Assembly: GCA_026399415.1 (NCBI GenBank) | Contig: JAPLQZ010000289.1 | Coordinates: 1-44,887 of the forward strand | DNA length: 44,887 nucleotides | Direction of reading: 5' to 3' | From: Rhodocyclales bacterium | GTDB taxonomy: Bacteria; Pseudomonadota; Gammaproteobacteria; Burkholderiales; Rhodocyclaceae | In this document: piece after piece, positions 17,421-24,825 of the stretch | How the letters are laid out: each line of letters begins with the position of its first letter | How positions within the stretch are numbered: position 1 is the stretch's first letter | Made by a program: the position numbers and the translations under genes | The notes under the pieces: model-generated | Database searches by the model: none | Seen by the model: only the letters and a program-made list of their open reading frames with translations | Told to the model about the DNA's origin: nothing

Positions 17421-17633
17421 ATGGCCGGCGCATGGGGTTGCCCACACGAAACGAATGACTTGTGTTCCAAGGTCAACAACCTGCCTTGCGATCCCGGCAT
17501 GAAGGGTTGCGTGCTGCATGGCCGCTTCGTCTTCGCCAACGACGACAAGAACGAACGCCTCAGGCAGAAGCAGGCCCGGGAGACGCCGGCGGACTCTCCA
17601 TCGGCGCCGTCGGCGCCGAAAGAATCGTCCTGA
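17421..17633 (+). CDS. small cysteine-containing hypothetical protein
   Basis: The 70-residue product MAGAWGCPHETNDLCSKVNNLPCDPGMKGCVLHGRFVF…NERLRQKQ has four cysteines (WGCPHE, DLCSKV, LPCDPG, KGCVLHG) in the first 31 residues, suggesting a metal site or disulfides. AGGA lies 7 bases before the ATG. I believe similar small proteins occur in other betaproteobacteria but cannot name the family. The Ser/Pro/Ala tail overlaps the 3' end of a gene on the other strand by 74 bases. Confidence 0.6.
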   Translation: MAGAWGCPHETNDLCSKVNNLPCDPGMKGCVLHGRFVFANDDKNERLRQKQARETPADSPSAPSAPKESS

Positions 17634-17787
17634 GGTCGATCATCCGCATGGCATCGACGGCGCACTCCCAGGCGCCTTTCTGGCACAACCCGGCGATCTG
17701 CGCCCGCTCGTAGCCATCCAGCGCGGCCTGAACGCAGGCGCCGCGGATGACGCTGGCAAGTTGCAGCGGATCGTTTGGCATGGGCAT
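17560..17787 (-). CDS. small hypothetical protein downstream of marR
   Basis: The 75-residue product (or 73 from the second ATG, 17781) is MPMPNDPLQLASVIRGACVQA…YERAQIAGLCQKGAWECAVDAMRMIDL, a helical, conserved-looking core followed by a low-complexity tail. It starts one base after the stop of the MarR-family gene, so it is surely co-transcribed. No function is known to me. The tail overlaps the end of the convergent small gene. Confidence 0.6.
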   Translation of the reverse strand: MPMPNDPLQLASVIRGACVQAALDGYERAQIAGLCQKGAWECAVDAMRMIDLRTILSAPTAPMESPPASPGPASA

Positions 17788-17788
17788 T

Positions 17789-18208
17789 TCAGTCCTCCTG
17801 CAAATCCTGCAATTGCGGCAGCAGAAAACTGCCGTCGGGGCTCAGCAGTTCGTCGCGGTGCAGTTGCGCCATCTTGGCGACCATGTGCTCACCCTTGGCG
17901 GTGAGGCGGATTTCCACTTCCCGCCGGTCCGTCCTGCCCTCCTCACGCCTGACCCAGTCCCGTTTCTCGCAACGCGATATCAACGCGACCACGCCATGGT
18001 GCTGGGCCTGTAGCCGCTCCGCCAGCTCGCCCACGGTTGCCCAGTCGCGTCCGGGGAATCCCTTGATATGCAGCAGCAGCAGGTATTGCAGCGGCGTGAT
18101 GCCATTGCGACGCGTCACCTGCTCGCTGAAGCGCAGGAAGCGCCGCATCTGGTAGCGGAACTGGGAGAGAGCTTCAATTTCTCGTTTGCTGATTGCCGCT
18201 TTCGCCAT
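17789..18208 (-). CDS. MarR-family transcriptional regulator
   Basis: The protein has 139 residues. The winged helix-turn-helix region reads NGITPLQYLLLLHIKGFPGRDWATVGELAERLQAQHHGVVALISRCEKRDWVRREEGRTDRREVEIRLTAKGE, with the wing DRREVEIRLT diagnostic for MarR. The ATG at 18208 gives the normal N-terminal dimerisation helix; upstream codons are unrelated. It is divergent from the DsrC-like gene, with a short palindrome in the shared promoter. The ligand is unknown. Confidence 0.85.
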   Translation of the reverse strand: MAKAAISKREIEALSQFRYQMRRFLRFSEQVTRRNGITPLQYLLLLHIKGFPGRDWATVGELAERLQAQHHGVVALISRCEKRDWVRREEGRTDRREVEIRLTAKGEHMVAKMAQLHRDELLSPDGSFLLPQLQDLQED

Positions 18209-18308
18209 GTCGCACAATATCCTTCGATTTGAATACCCCCATATCCCGCCAGGGGATACCGTCTGCGCCCCGGGAGGCGACAGACATAACATATCACATT
18301 GTGCTTCT

Positions 18309-18321
18309 ATCACGACGTGAT
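18309..18321. promoter_or_regulatory. palindrome between marR and the dsrC-like gene
   Basis: ATCACG-A-CGTGAT is a perfect 6-bp inverted repeat around one base, in an AT-rich stretch (18280–18340) between divergent genes. It is a candidate MarR operator by position and symmetry only. Confidence 0.35.
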
Positions 18322-18368
18322 GTAATATTCGCTTTACAGGCTGTTTTCCCATTTCATGGAGATGACCA

Positions 18369-18692
18369 ATGGAAGCAACTATGGAATTGCCGGCCACCGA
18401 TGACGAGGGTTACCTGATCGATCCGGCAGAGTGGAGCGAAGCACTGGCAGTGGCCTTGGCCCGCCAGGAGAATATCGATCTGACCGAAGCCCACTGGGAC
18501 GCAATTCGCTTCATCCGCAGCCGGTACCAGGAGCGTCAGGTGATTCCGGACGTGCGCTTCGTCATCCGGCACCTGGCCGACCTCGGCGCGGAATCGCGCA
18601 ACAGGATTTTCGAACTGTTTCCCTATGGCTACGTCAAGCAGGCCTGCAAGATTGCCGGCATGCGGCGCCCGCGCGGCTGGAGTACGGGCTGA
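18369..18692 (+). CDS. DsrC/TusE-family sulfur-carrier-like protein lacking the terminal cysteine
   Basis: This 107-residue protein has the family core: DEGYLIDPAEWSEALAVALA, LTEAHWDAIRFIRSRYQE and ELFPYGYVKQACKIAGMRRP. Family members transfer sulfur: TusE in tRNA thiolation, DsrC in dissimilatory sulfur metabolism. The functional penultimate cysteine is normally at the very C-terminus. Here the protein ends RGWSTG and keeps only the upstream cysteine (C in QACKIAG), so it is neither classical TusE nor DsrC. Such variants have been regarded as regulatory homologues. GGAG lies 9 bases before the ATG. No dsrAB or tus genes are nearby. Confidence 0.82.
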   Translation: MEATMELPATDDEGYLIDPAEWSEALAVALARQENIDLTEAHWDAIRFIRSRYQERQVIPDVRFVIRHLADLGAESRNRIFELFPYGYVKQACKIAGMRRPRGWSTG

Positions 18693-18693
18693 C

Positions 18694-20439
18694 CTACCGC
18701 AGCCAGGGGTGCGTGCCCAGCAGCACCAGCAGCAGGATGGCGAGAAGCAGCGAAAGACTCTTCCAGAACACCAGCGGATTGCGCTCGATCAGCGGCGGTG
18801 GCCGGTTCGTCTGGAATGCCCGGTTCGGATGACGCAGGTCGTAGACGAATTCCGAAATCTCGGCGTAGCGCTTTTCCGGATTGAGGTGGATCGCCTTTTT
18901 CAGCGCGCCGTCAACCCAGACCGGGATTTCCCTGCCGAACACGAGCGCGGAGGCGTACTTCAGCTTGTTCTGCTCGGCCCGTGTGCGGCACTTGGCGACC
19001 CCGGTGCCATAGGGAAACCGTCCGGTCAGCATCTGGTAGGCGATCACGCCCAGCGAAAATAGATCGGAGCGCGTCGAGCCGTCTTCCCAGAGAAAATACT
19101 CCGGCGCCGCATATTGCAGCGTGCCTGCCATCTGGTTGCGCTCGTTCCGGTTCGCCGCTTCGACGATGCCGGCGACGCGCGTTGAGCCGAAATCGATGAG
19201 CTTCACCGTGCCGGCGCCGTCGATCATGATGTTCTCCGGCCGCAGATCCTGATGCAGCATTTCGAGCCGATGGAAGGCCTGCAGGCCCTTGGCGATCTGG
19301 TCGATGATGCCGCGCACGGTTTCCAGATCCGGCTTCGGATTGTCGATCATCCACTGCGCCAGTGTCTGCCCCTCGATGAATTCGGTGACCACGTAGAGAT
19401 AGTTGCGTTTGCGGGTCTGCGGGACGGCCTTCAGCACATGGACGCTGTCGATGCGGCGGGCGATCCACTCCTCCATCAGGAAGCTTTCGAGGTAGGCGGG
19501 ATCGCCGCCCAGATCGATCGAGGGAATCTTGACGATGACCCGGGCGCCGCTTTCTCCATCGACGGCCAGATAGATGTGGCTGCGGCTGCTGCCATGCACC
19601 TCGCGGACGATGGTGTAGCCATCGAAGGTCATCCGCGGTTCAAGCAGCGGCGGCAGCGGCAGTTCGGACAGCTGGTGACGGATTTCGCCGATTTCTCCGG
19701 CAGGCAGTTGATCGACCCGCAGCAGCTGGATCGTCAGGTTGTCCGGGCTGCCCTGGCGCAAGGCGGTATCGATGATCGCCCTCGCCGCCGATTCGAGGTC
19801 GCCACCGTGACAAACAATCGCATCGACGATGAACGAAGGGGAGACATGCTCATGCACGCCGTCGGTGGTCAGGAGAAAAACGTCGCCCTTCTCGATCGGC
19901 TGGGTCCGGTAATCGATGTCCAGCTGCGGATTGATGCCGAGGGCGCGGCTCAGGTAGCTCTCGTCCCGTGTCACGAAGACCCGGTGATCGTTGGTCAGCT
20001 GTTCGAGAGTGCCGTCGCGCAGCAGGCAGACCCGGCCGTCGCCGACATGAAAGACATGCGCCGTGGTCGACTTGATGACCAGCGCGCTGAAAGTGCAGAC
20101 ATAACCGCGATCCTTGTCGTAGCGCCCTTGGCTTTGCTGCGTCTGCGAGTACAGCCACGAATTGGTGGCGCCCAGCACGCGCAGTGCCGAGGTCTTGACC
20201 GACCATGCGTCCGAGGTGCAGTAGTAATCCTCGAGGAAGCCGCCGACCGCAGACTCGCTGGCGACGCTGCCGAAATCGCTGCTGCTGATGCCGTCGGCCA
20301 GCGCCACGGCAACGCCCTTGGCGCTGAGCTGGGGCTCCTTCGGAATGCAGACGCCATGGAAATCCTGATTGGATTCCTTGCGTCCCTTGTCGGAGTGCTG
20401 GCCGATGGATAGCTTGAGTTCGGTGGACATGTTTTTCAT
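18694..20439 (-). CDS. PP2C phosphatase–Ser/Thr kinase fusion, membrane-anchored (paired with FNT transporter)
   Basis: The protein has about 581 residues. Residues about 1–235 form a PP2C phosphatase with metal-binding motifs ESNQDFHG, ALADGISSSDFG, LLTTDGVHEH and SPDNLTIQLL. After a linker comes a Hanks-type kinase: Lys in ARVIVKIPS, Glu in MEEWIARRI, catalytic loop HQDLRPEN, LIDFGSTR and AAPEYFLW. A single hydrophobic helix (FWKSLSLLLAILLLVLLG) near the C-terminus anchors it with catalytic domains cytosolic. The catalytic HRD is HQD here. A kinase is a known member of pseudomonad nitrate-assimilation clusters. ATGs at 20439 and 20430 are possible. It follows the FNT gene by about 50 bases. 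Confidence 0.85.
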   Translation of the reverse strand: MKNMSTELKLSIGQHSDKGRKESNQDFHGVCIPKEPQLSAKGVAVALADGISSSDFGSVASESAVGGFLEDYYCTSDAWSVKTSALRVLGATNSWLYSQTQQSQGRYDKDRGYVCTFSALVIKSTTAHVFHVGDGRVCLLRDGTLEQLTNDHRVFVTRDESYLSRALGINPQLDIDYRTQPIEKGDVFLLTTDGVHEHVSPSFIVDAIVCHGGDLESAARAIIDTALRQGSPDNLTIQLLRVDQLPAGEIGEIRHQLSELPLPPLLEPRMTFDGYTIVREVHGSSRSHIYLAVDGESGARVIVKIPSIDLGGDPAYLESFLMEEWIARRIDSVHVLKAVPQTRKRNYLYVVTEFIEGQTLAQWMIDNPKPDLETVRGIIDQIAKGLQAFHRLEMLHQDLRPENIMIDGAGTVKLIDFGSTRVAGIVEAANRNERNQMAGTLQYAAPEYFLWEDGSTRSDLFSLGVIAYQMLTGRFPYGTGVAKCRTRAEQNKLKYASALVFGREIPVWVDGALKKAIHLNPEKRYAEISEFVYDLRHPNRAFQTNRPPPLIERNPLVFWKSLSLLLAILLLVLLGTHPWLR

Positions 20440-20490
20440 CGAAAAGCCCAATCCCGGCGAAGGGGCGAGGCTGTTCAAAGATGCCGGCGA

Positions 20491-21303
20491 TCAGCCGAGG
20501 ACACGCTTGGGCGCGGTTTTGATATGCGTAGAGTAGAGCGTCAGGCCGGTGAAGGCCAGCCCCCCGACCAGATTTCCCAAAACGGTCGGGATTTCGTTCC
20601 AGATGAAGTAGTCGAGGATCGAGAAGTTGCCGCCCAGCATCAGCCCGGAGGGGAACAGGAACATGTTCACCACGGAGTGCTCGAAGGTCATGGCGAAGAA
20701 CAGCATGATCGGCATCCACATGGCGATCACCTTGCCGCTCACCGTGGTCGAGATCATCGCGCCAACCACGCCGGTGGACACCATCCAGTTGCACAGCATG
20801 CCGCGCATGAAAATCGTCAGCCAGCCCATCAGGCCGTATTTGGCGTAGCCGAGCGTGCGCGCCTCGCCGATGTGGCCGATCTTGGTACCGACGTCGTTGG
20901 GCGCGGTCGAGAAGCCGTAGGTGAAGACGAAGGCCATCATGAAGGCCACCGTCAGCGCGCCGAGAAAGTTGCCGGTGAAGACCAGGCCCCAGTTCTTCAG
21001 AATGGCGGGGATGGTGACGCCGGGGCGCTTGTCGAGCCAGGCCAGCGGAGTCAGCACGAAGACGCCGGTGAGCAGGTCGAAGCCCAGCAGGTAGAGCATG
21101 CAGAAGCCGACCGGAAACAGAATCGCTCCGACCAGCGGCGAGCCTGTCTGCACCGATGCCGACACCGCGAACACCGCCGCCAGCGCGAGTATCGCGCCCG
21201 CCATGTAGGAGCGGATCAGCACGTCGCGCGTCGCCATGTAGATTTTGGATTCGCCCGCATCCACCATTTTGGTTACGAACTCGGAAGGCGCCAGATAAGC
21301 CAT
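20491..21303 (-). CDS. nirC: formate/nitrite transporter (FNT) family, NirC-like
   Basis: This 270-residue protein has six membrane segments. FNT signatures are visible: a first-half segment around GFDLLTGVFVLTPLAWLDKRP, GNFLGALTVAFMMAF, LCNWMVSTGVVGA and FEHSVVNMFLFPSG. The conserved histidine in AMTFEHSVVNMFL is typical of FNT channels. Given the nitrate/nitrite neighbourhood it probably carries nitrite, though formate cannot be excluded from sequence. It starts at an ATG with TTTTCC upstream and no strong Shine–Dalgarno. A near-consensus sigma-54 promoter lies 115 bases upstream. Confidence 0.88.
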   Translation of the reverse strand: MAYLAPSEFVTKMVDAGESKIYMATRDVLIRSYMAGAILALAAVFAVSASVQTGSPLVGAILFPVGFCMLYLLGFDLLTGVFVLTPLAWLDKRPGVTIPAILKNWGLVFTGNFLGALTVAFMMAFVFTYGFSTAPNDVGTKIGHIGEARTLGYAKYGLMGWLTIFMRGMLCNWMVSTGVVGAMISTTVSGKVIAMWMPIMLFFAMTFEHSVVNMFLFPSGLMLGGNFSILDYFIWNEIPTVLGNLVGGLAFTGLTLYSTHIKTAPKRVLG

Positions 21304-21417
21304 GCTGTTTTCCTTTTTTTACGATCGATAAAATTCGGCAGAGTGGTTTGTCGCCCGCATCGCCTGATCCATTTGAATCCACGCGAAGCGCTCCTCTGCC
21401 GGGGGCGAGAGTTACTT

Positions 21418-21433
21418 AGCACTGACCGTGCCA
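21418..21433 (-). promoter_or_regulatory. candidate sigma-54 promoter for the FNT gene
   Basis: On the minus strand TGGCAC-GGTCA-GTGCT keeps the invariant GG and GC twelve bases apart and differs from the TGGCAC-N5-TTGCW consensus at one position. It is about 115 bases upstream of the FNT start. The context of nitrogen assimilation supports it. Confidence 0.5.
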
Positions 21434-21564
21434 CACAAGGAAATCAACAGTTACGGCTTGCCTGACACCCATCCGAGGGCCGGGACGCCCTCATACGGTG
21501 CGCGTCGATGCAGGCAATGATCTACGCTGGTGCGGACGCGCGGCTGGCCGCCGAGCCGCCGCGC

Positions 21565-23289
21565 CTAGCGCGCAAGAAGGATGAATAGCAGCAGGAGATT
21601 CAGTACGAGGGAAGCGGCCGCGAGCAGCTTGAGGCCCAGCGTCGGGTCACGTTGCAGCAGCGGCGTGCGTCGCGCCACGCGCAGAGGCCGCTGGGCGCCG
21701 CGCTCGAGCGCCAGCAGGAATTCCTCGACGGTCTCGAAGCGGTCGGCCGGATCACGGGCAACCGCCTTGAGCATCACCGATTCGAGCCAGTCCGGAATCT
21801 CCGGACGGTAGCGCGTGGGCGGCAGCGGGTCGCCGAAGCGGGGGTTCTGGAAGGGTTCGATTTCGCCGTAGGGGTACTTGCGCGTCAGCAGGTGATACAA
21901 CGTTACGCCGACGGCATAGAGATCGCTGGCCTCGTTGGCTGCCGTGGCCACCCCGGTGCCGGCAAAGAGTTCCGGCGCCATGTAGGACGGCGTGCCCGGA
22001 TTGTTGATTTCGTTGAAGGTCTCCGCCGCGTCCTGCCCATCGGAGGCGGCGACGCCGAGATCGAGCAGTCGCAGCCGGCCGTCGGCGCCAAGGTGCAGGT
22101 TGTCGGGCTTGATGTCGCGATGCACGATGGCCAGGCGATGCAGCGCGCCCAGCGCCTTCAGCGCACGCGTCGTCAGATCGGCGGCCTCGACCGGTGTGTA
22201 CCGGCGGCCCTGTTCGAGATGGCGCGCCAGCGTGGCGCCTTCATGCCAGCTCATCAGGTAGTAGAGATGGCTGCGCGCGGGCCAGCTCACCATTTGCGGA
22301 AAGTCGGCGCTGGCGACACGCCGCGCCAGCCATTCCTCGTGCGCCAGTGCGGCGGTATCGGCGGCGTCGGCCTCGGCGTGCAGGGTCTTGAGCACGAAAT
22401 CCTGTCCGCTGGCCACGGCGCGTACCCTATAGAGCAGGGTGACGCGGGACTCGTGCAGCACCTCGGTGACTTCGAGGCCGTCGAGCACTTGTCCCGGCTT
22501 GAGACGCGGCGGCAGCGGCAGCGCTTTGACCCGCGCCAGCGCGTCGCGCAGGCCGTCCGCCGGCAAGTCGAGCACCCGCAGCACCAGCGCCGTGCAATTA
22601 TCCTGCGCACCGGCGTCGATGGCGGCGTTGGCGATGTGGCCGGCAATCTCGTCGGCGCTGTCGCTCGACGCCAGCAGTTTCGCCATGCGTTCGTCGCCCA
22701 GCGTGCCCCATATGCCGTCGCTGACCAGCAGGAATAAATCGCCCGTTGCCAGTTCGCCATCCGCGTAATCGACTGTCAGGCCGGCATCGAGACCGACAGC
22801 GCGCGACAGGACGCTGTTGAGTTCTGGATGTTCCCAGACATGGTCGCTGGTGAGCTGCGTCAACTCGTTGTTGCGCAGTCGATACACGCGCGTGTCGCCG
22901 ACATGGGCGAGGACGTAGCGCCGCCCGCGCAGCACCAGCGCCGACAGGGTGGTGGCCATGCCAGCGGTTTCGCGCGCACGCCGGCTGTGGGCATGGAGCC
23001 AGCGGTTGAGGGCGACGATGACCTTGTCCAGCGCCTGCGGCACGCTCCAGGTGTCGGGCGTGGCGTAGTAGTCGGCGAGCAGGCTGCGCACGCAATATTC
23101 GGAGGCCTCGCGACCGTTGGCGTGACCGCCGACGCCATCAGCCACGGCGACCAGGATGCCCTTGTTCTCAAGCTCGGCGCCTTCCGGAGTGACACCGGCG
23201 CAGTAGTCCTCGTTGCGCGGGCGCGGGCCGGAAAGCGAGGCGTGGCCGAGGTCGACGCGGAGGATGGAGGGCGGCTTGAAATTCTTCAC
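21565..23289 (-). CDS. PP2C phosphatase–Ser/Thr kinase fusion, membrane-anchored (paired with nitrate transporter)
   Basis: The 574-residue protein has the same architecture as the fusion gene at 18694–20439, clearly a diverged paralogue. The PP2C half has RPRNEDYCAG, VAVADGVGGHANG, LLVSDGIWG and GAQDNCTALVL. The kinase half has DFVLKTLHAE, HEEWLARRV, the canonical catalytic loop HRDIKPDN, LLDLGVA (DLG in place of DFG) and YMAPELFAG. The last 25 residues are a hydrophobic anchor (LLAAASLVLNLLLLFILLAR). It starts at a GTG 18 bases after the transporter stop, so it is co-transcribed. Likely role: phospho-control of nitrate uptake or assimilation. Confidence 0.87.
   Translation of the reverse strand: MKNFKPPSILRVDLGHASLSGPRPRNEDYCAGVTPEGAELENKGILVAVADGVGGHANGREASEYCVRSLLADYYATPDTWSVPQALDKVIVALNRWLHAHSRRARETAGMATTLSALVLRGRRYVLAHVGDTRVYRLRNNELTQLTSDHVWEHPELNSVLSRAVGLDAGLTVDYADGELATGDLFLLVSDGIWGTLGDERMAKLLASSDSADEIAGHIANAAIDAGAQDNCTALVLRVLDLPADGLRDALARVKALPLPPRLKPGQVLDGLEVTEVLHESRVTLLYRVRAVASGQDFVLKTLHAEADAADTAALAHEEWLARRVASADFPQMVSWPARSHLYYLMSWHEGATLARHLEQGRRYTPVEAADLTTRALKALGALHRLAIVHRDIKPDNLHLGADGRLRLLDLGVAASDGQDAAETFNEINNPGTPSYMAPELFAGTGVATAANEASDLYAVGVTLYHLLTRKYPYGEIEPFQNPRFGDPLPPTRYRPEIPDWLESVMLKAVARDPADRFETVEEFLLALERGAQRPLRVARRTPLLQRDPTLGLKLLAAASLVLNLLLLFILLAR
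22302..22323 (+). repeat. dispersed 22-bp element, copy 3
   Basis: AGTCGGCGCTGGCGACACGC then CG. It lies inside the kinase domain gene (minus strand), where it encodes part of RRVASADFP, between the conserved EEWLARR helix and the next strand. Confidence 0.55.
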
Positions 23290-23307
23290 CTGCGCAGCTT
23301 AGCGTAC

Positions 23308-24528
23308 TCAGATTTTGGCGGCGGTCAGGTGCGACGCACCCCAGGTCGTGCGCCAGCGGGTCTTGACCCCGGTGAGGCCGACCAGCGCCAGTACGGCCAG
23401 CGCGGCGAAGATCAGGAAGCCGGCCTGGTAGCTGCCTGTCATCTGCCTGGAATAGCCCAGGCTGGAGGCGAGATAGAAGCCGCCGATGCCGCCGGCCATG
23501 CCGACCAGCCCGGTCATGACGCCGATCTCCTTGCGGAAGCGCTGCGGCACCAGCTGGAACACCGCGCCGTTGCCCATGCCGAGGCACAGCATGGCGGCGA
23601 CGAAGCCGGCCAGCGCCAGCCAGGCATTGGGCAGGCCGAAGCTGACGACGGCGAGGAACAGCGCTGCGCCCATGTACATCACGGTCAGCGACTTGACGCC
23701 GCCGATGCGGTCGGCGACGTTGCCGCCGATCGGCCGCACCAGCGAGCCGGCGAAGACGCAGGCGGCGGTGAAGAAGCCGGCCGTCTTGGCGTCCAGGCCA
23801 TACTGCGTGTTGAAGTAGATGGTGAGCGAAGATGCCAGCCCGACGAAGCCGCCGAAGGTCACCGAGTAGAAGAACATGAACCACCAGGCATCCTTGTCCT
23901 TGAGTACTGCAAAGTATTCGGCGAGCGATTTCGGCGCCGGGCATTCCGGCGCGTCCTTGGCCATCAGCAGATAGAGGATGAAGACGATGATCAGCGGGAT
24001 CAGCGCCAGGCCGAAGACATTGCTCCAGCCGAAGGCTACCGCCAGACTGGGGGCCAGCAGGGCAGCCAGCGCGGTGCCCGAATTGCCGGCGCCGGCGATG
24101 CCCATCGCGGTGCCCTGATGCTCCGCCGGATACCAGCGCGAAGCCAGCGGTAGCGCAGCGGCAAATGAGGCGCCGGCGACGCCGAGGAACAGGCCGAGGA
24201 TCAGCGTCTGCTCGTAGCTGTGGACGCCGAAGTACCAGGCGAAAAACAGCGCGGCAATGACGATGACCTGGCCGATGGCGCCCGCCATCTTGGGTTTCAG
24301 ATGGTCGACCAATACGCCCATCACCAGCCGCAGCAGCGCGCCGGCCAGTACCGGGGTGGCGACCATGAGGCCCTTCTGCGCGTGGGTCAGATGAAGATCG
24401 TTGGCGATCTGCACGCCGAGCGGGCCGAGGATGACCCAGACCATGAAGGCGAGGTCGAAGTAGAGAAAGGCGGCCAGCAGCGTCGGCGTGTGCCCGGCCT
24501 TGAGGAAGTCGCTCTTGAGCATGAACAT
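23308..24528 (-). CDS. nasA: nitrate/nitrite transporter, NarK/NasA-type MFS
   Basis: This 406-residue protein has twelve membrane segments. MFS nitrate-porter signatures are visible: FLYFDLAFMVWVILGPLG at the N-terminus, the glycine-rich nitrate signatures GVAGASFAAALPLASRWYP with GIAGAGNSGTA, and GMGNGAVFQLVPQRF. It imports nitrate for assimilation. The ATG at 24528 has AGGAG/GGAG about 8 bases upstream. A perfect sigma-54 promoter lies about 40 bases upstream on the same strand. It is followed by its PP2C–kinase gene and is divergent from nirBD and the reductase gene. Confidence 0.92.
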   Translation of the reverse strand: MFMLKSDFLKAGHTPTLLAAFLYFDLAFMVWVILGPLGVQIANDLHLTHAQKGLMVATPVLAGALLRLVMGVLVDHLKPKMAGAIGQVIVIAALFFAWYFGVHSYEQTLILGLFLGVAGASFAAALPLASRWYPAEHQGTAMGIAGAGNSGTALAALLAPSLAVAFGWSNVFGLALIPLIIVFILYLLMAKDAPECPAPKSLAEYFAVLKDKDAWWFMFFYSVTFGGFVGLASSLTIYFNTQYGLDAKTAGFFTAACVFAGSLVRPIGGNVADRIGGVKSLTVMYMGAALFLAVVSFGLPNAWLALAGFVAAMLCLGMGNGAVFQLVPQRFRKEIGVMTGLVGMAGGIGGFYLASSLGYSRQMTGSYQAGFLIFAALAVLALVGLTGVKTRWRTTWGASHLTAAKI

Positions 24529-24564
24529 GATGAAGCTCCTGCGTGATTGGAATGCAGGAGCTAT

Positions 24565-24580
24565 TGCAATGCCTGTGCCA
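24565..24580 (-). promoter_or_regulatory. sigma-54 promoter for the nitrate transporter
   Basis: The minus strand reads TGGCAC-AGGCA-TTGCA, a perfect match to TGGCAC-N5-TTGCW. Transcription would begin about 25 bases before the ATG at 24528. Confidence 0.8.
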
Positions 24581-24669
24581 GGCGACGGAAAAGCCACGCA
24601 AACCTTTGCCAGCAAGGGCTTTGCCGCTCCGGCAACGCGATGGCGCAGGCAGCCCGCCGGAGGACGCAC

Positions 24670-24684
24670 GCACACTGATGGTGC
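24670..24684. promoter_or_regulatory. NtrC-type enhancer site
   Basis: GCACACTGATGGTGC matches the NtrC dyad GCACC-N5-GGTGC except for one base. It lies between the two divergent sigma-54 promoters, about 90–100 bases from each, the usual enhancer distance. Confidence 0.65.
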
Positions 24685-24767
24685 GCCGCAATACGATAAC
24701 GAGTCGATCTGGTGCGTGGACCGTCCTGCCAAGCACCGGATTGCATCGATTTGACCGGTTTCGGGTG

Positions 24768-24783
24768 TGGCACACGCCTTGCT
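24768..24783 (+). promoter_or_regulatory. sigma-54 promoter for nirB
   Basis: TGGCAC-ACGCC-TTGCT is a perfect match to the sigma-54 consensus, with GG and GC twelve bases apart. It ends 42 bases before the nirB ATG. It implies nitrogen-limitation control through NtrC. Confidence 0.82.
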
Positions 24784-24825
24784 GATAGGTGTTCGAAGCC
24801 CATTGATCTTTGCAAAGGATGTCAG

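Noticed and set aside
24595-24620. A second minus-strand sigma-54 site (TGGCAAAGGTTTGC)
   Set aside because: GG and GC are eleven rather than twelve bases apart; the perfect site at 24565–24580 is much better.
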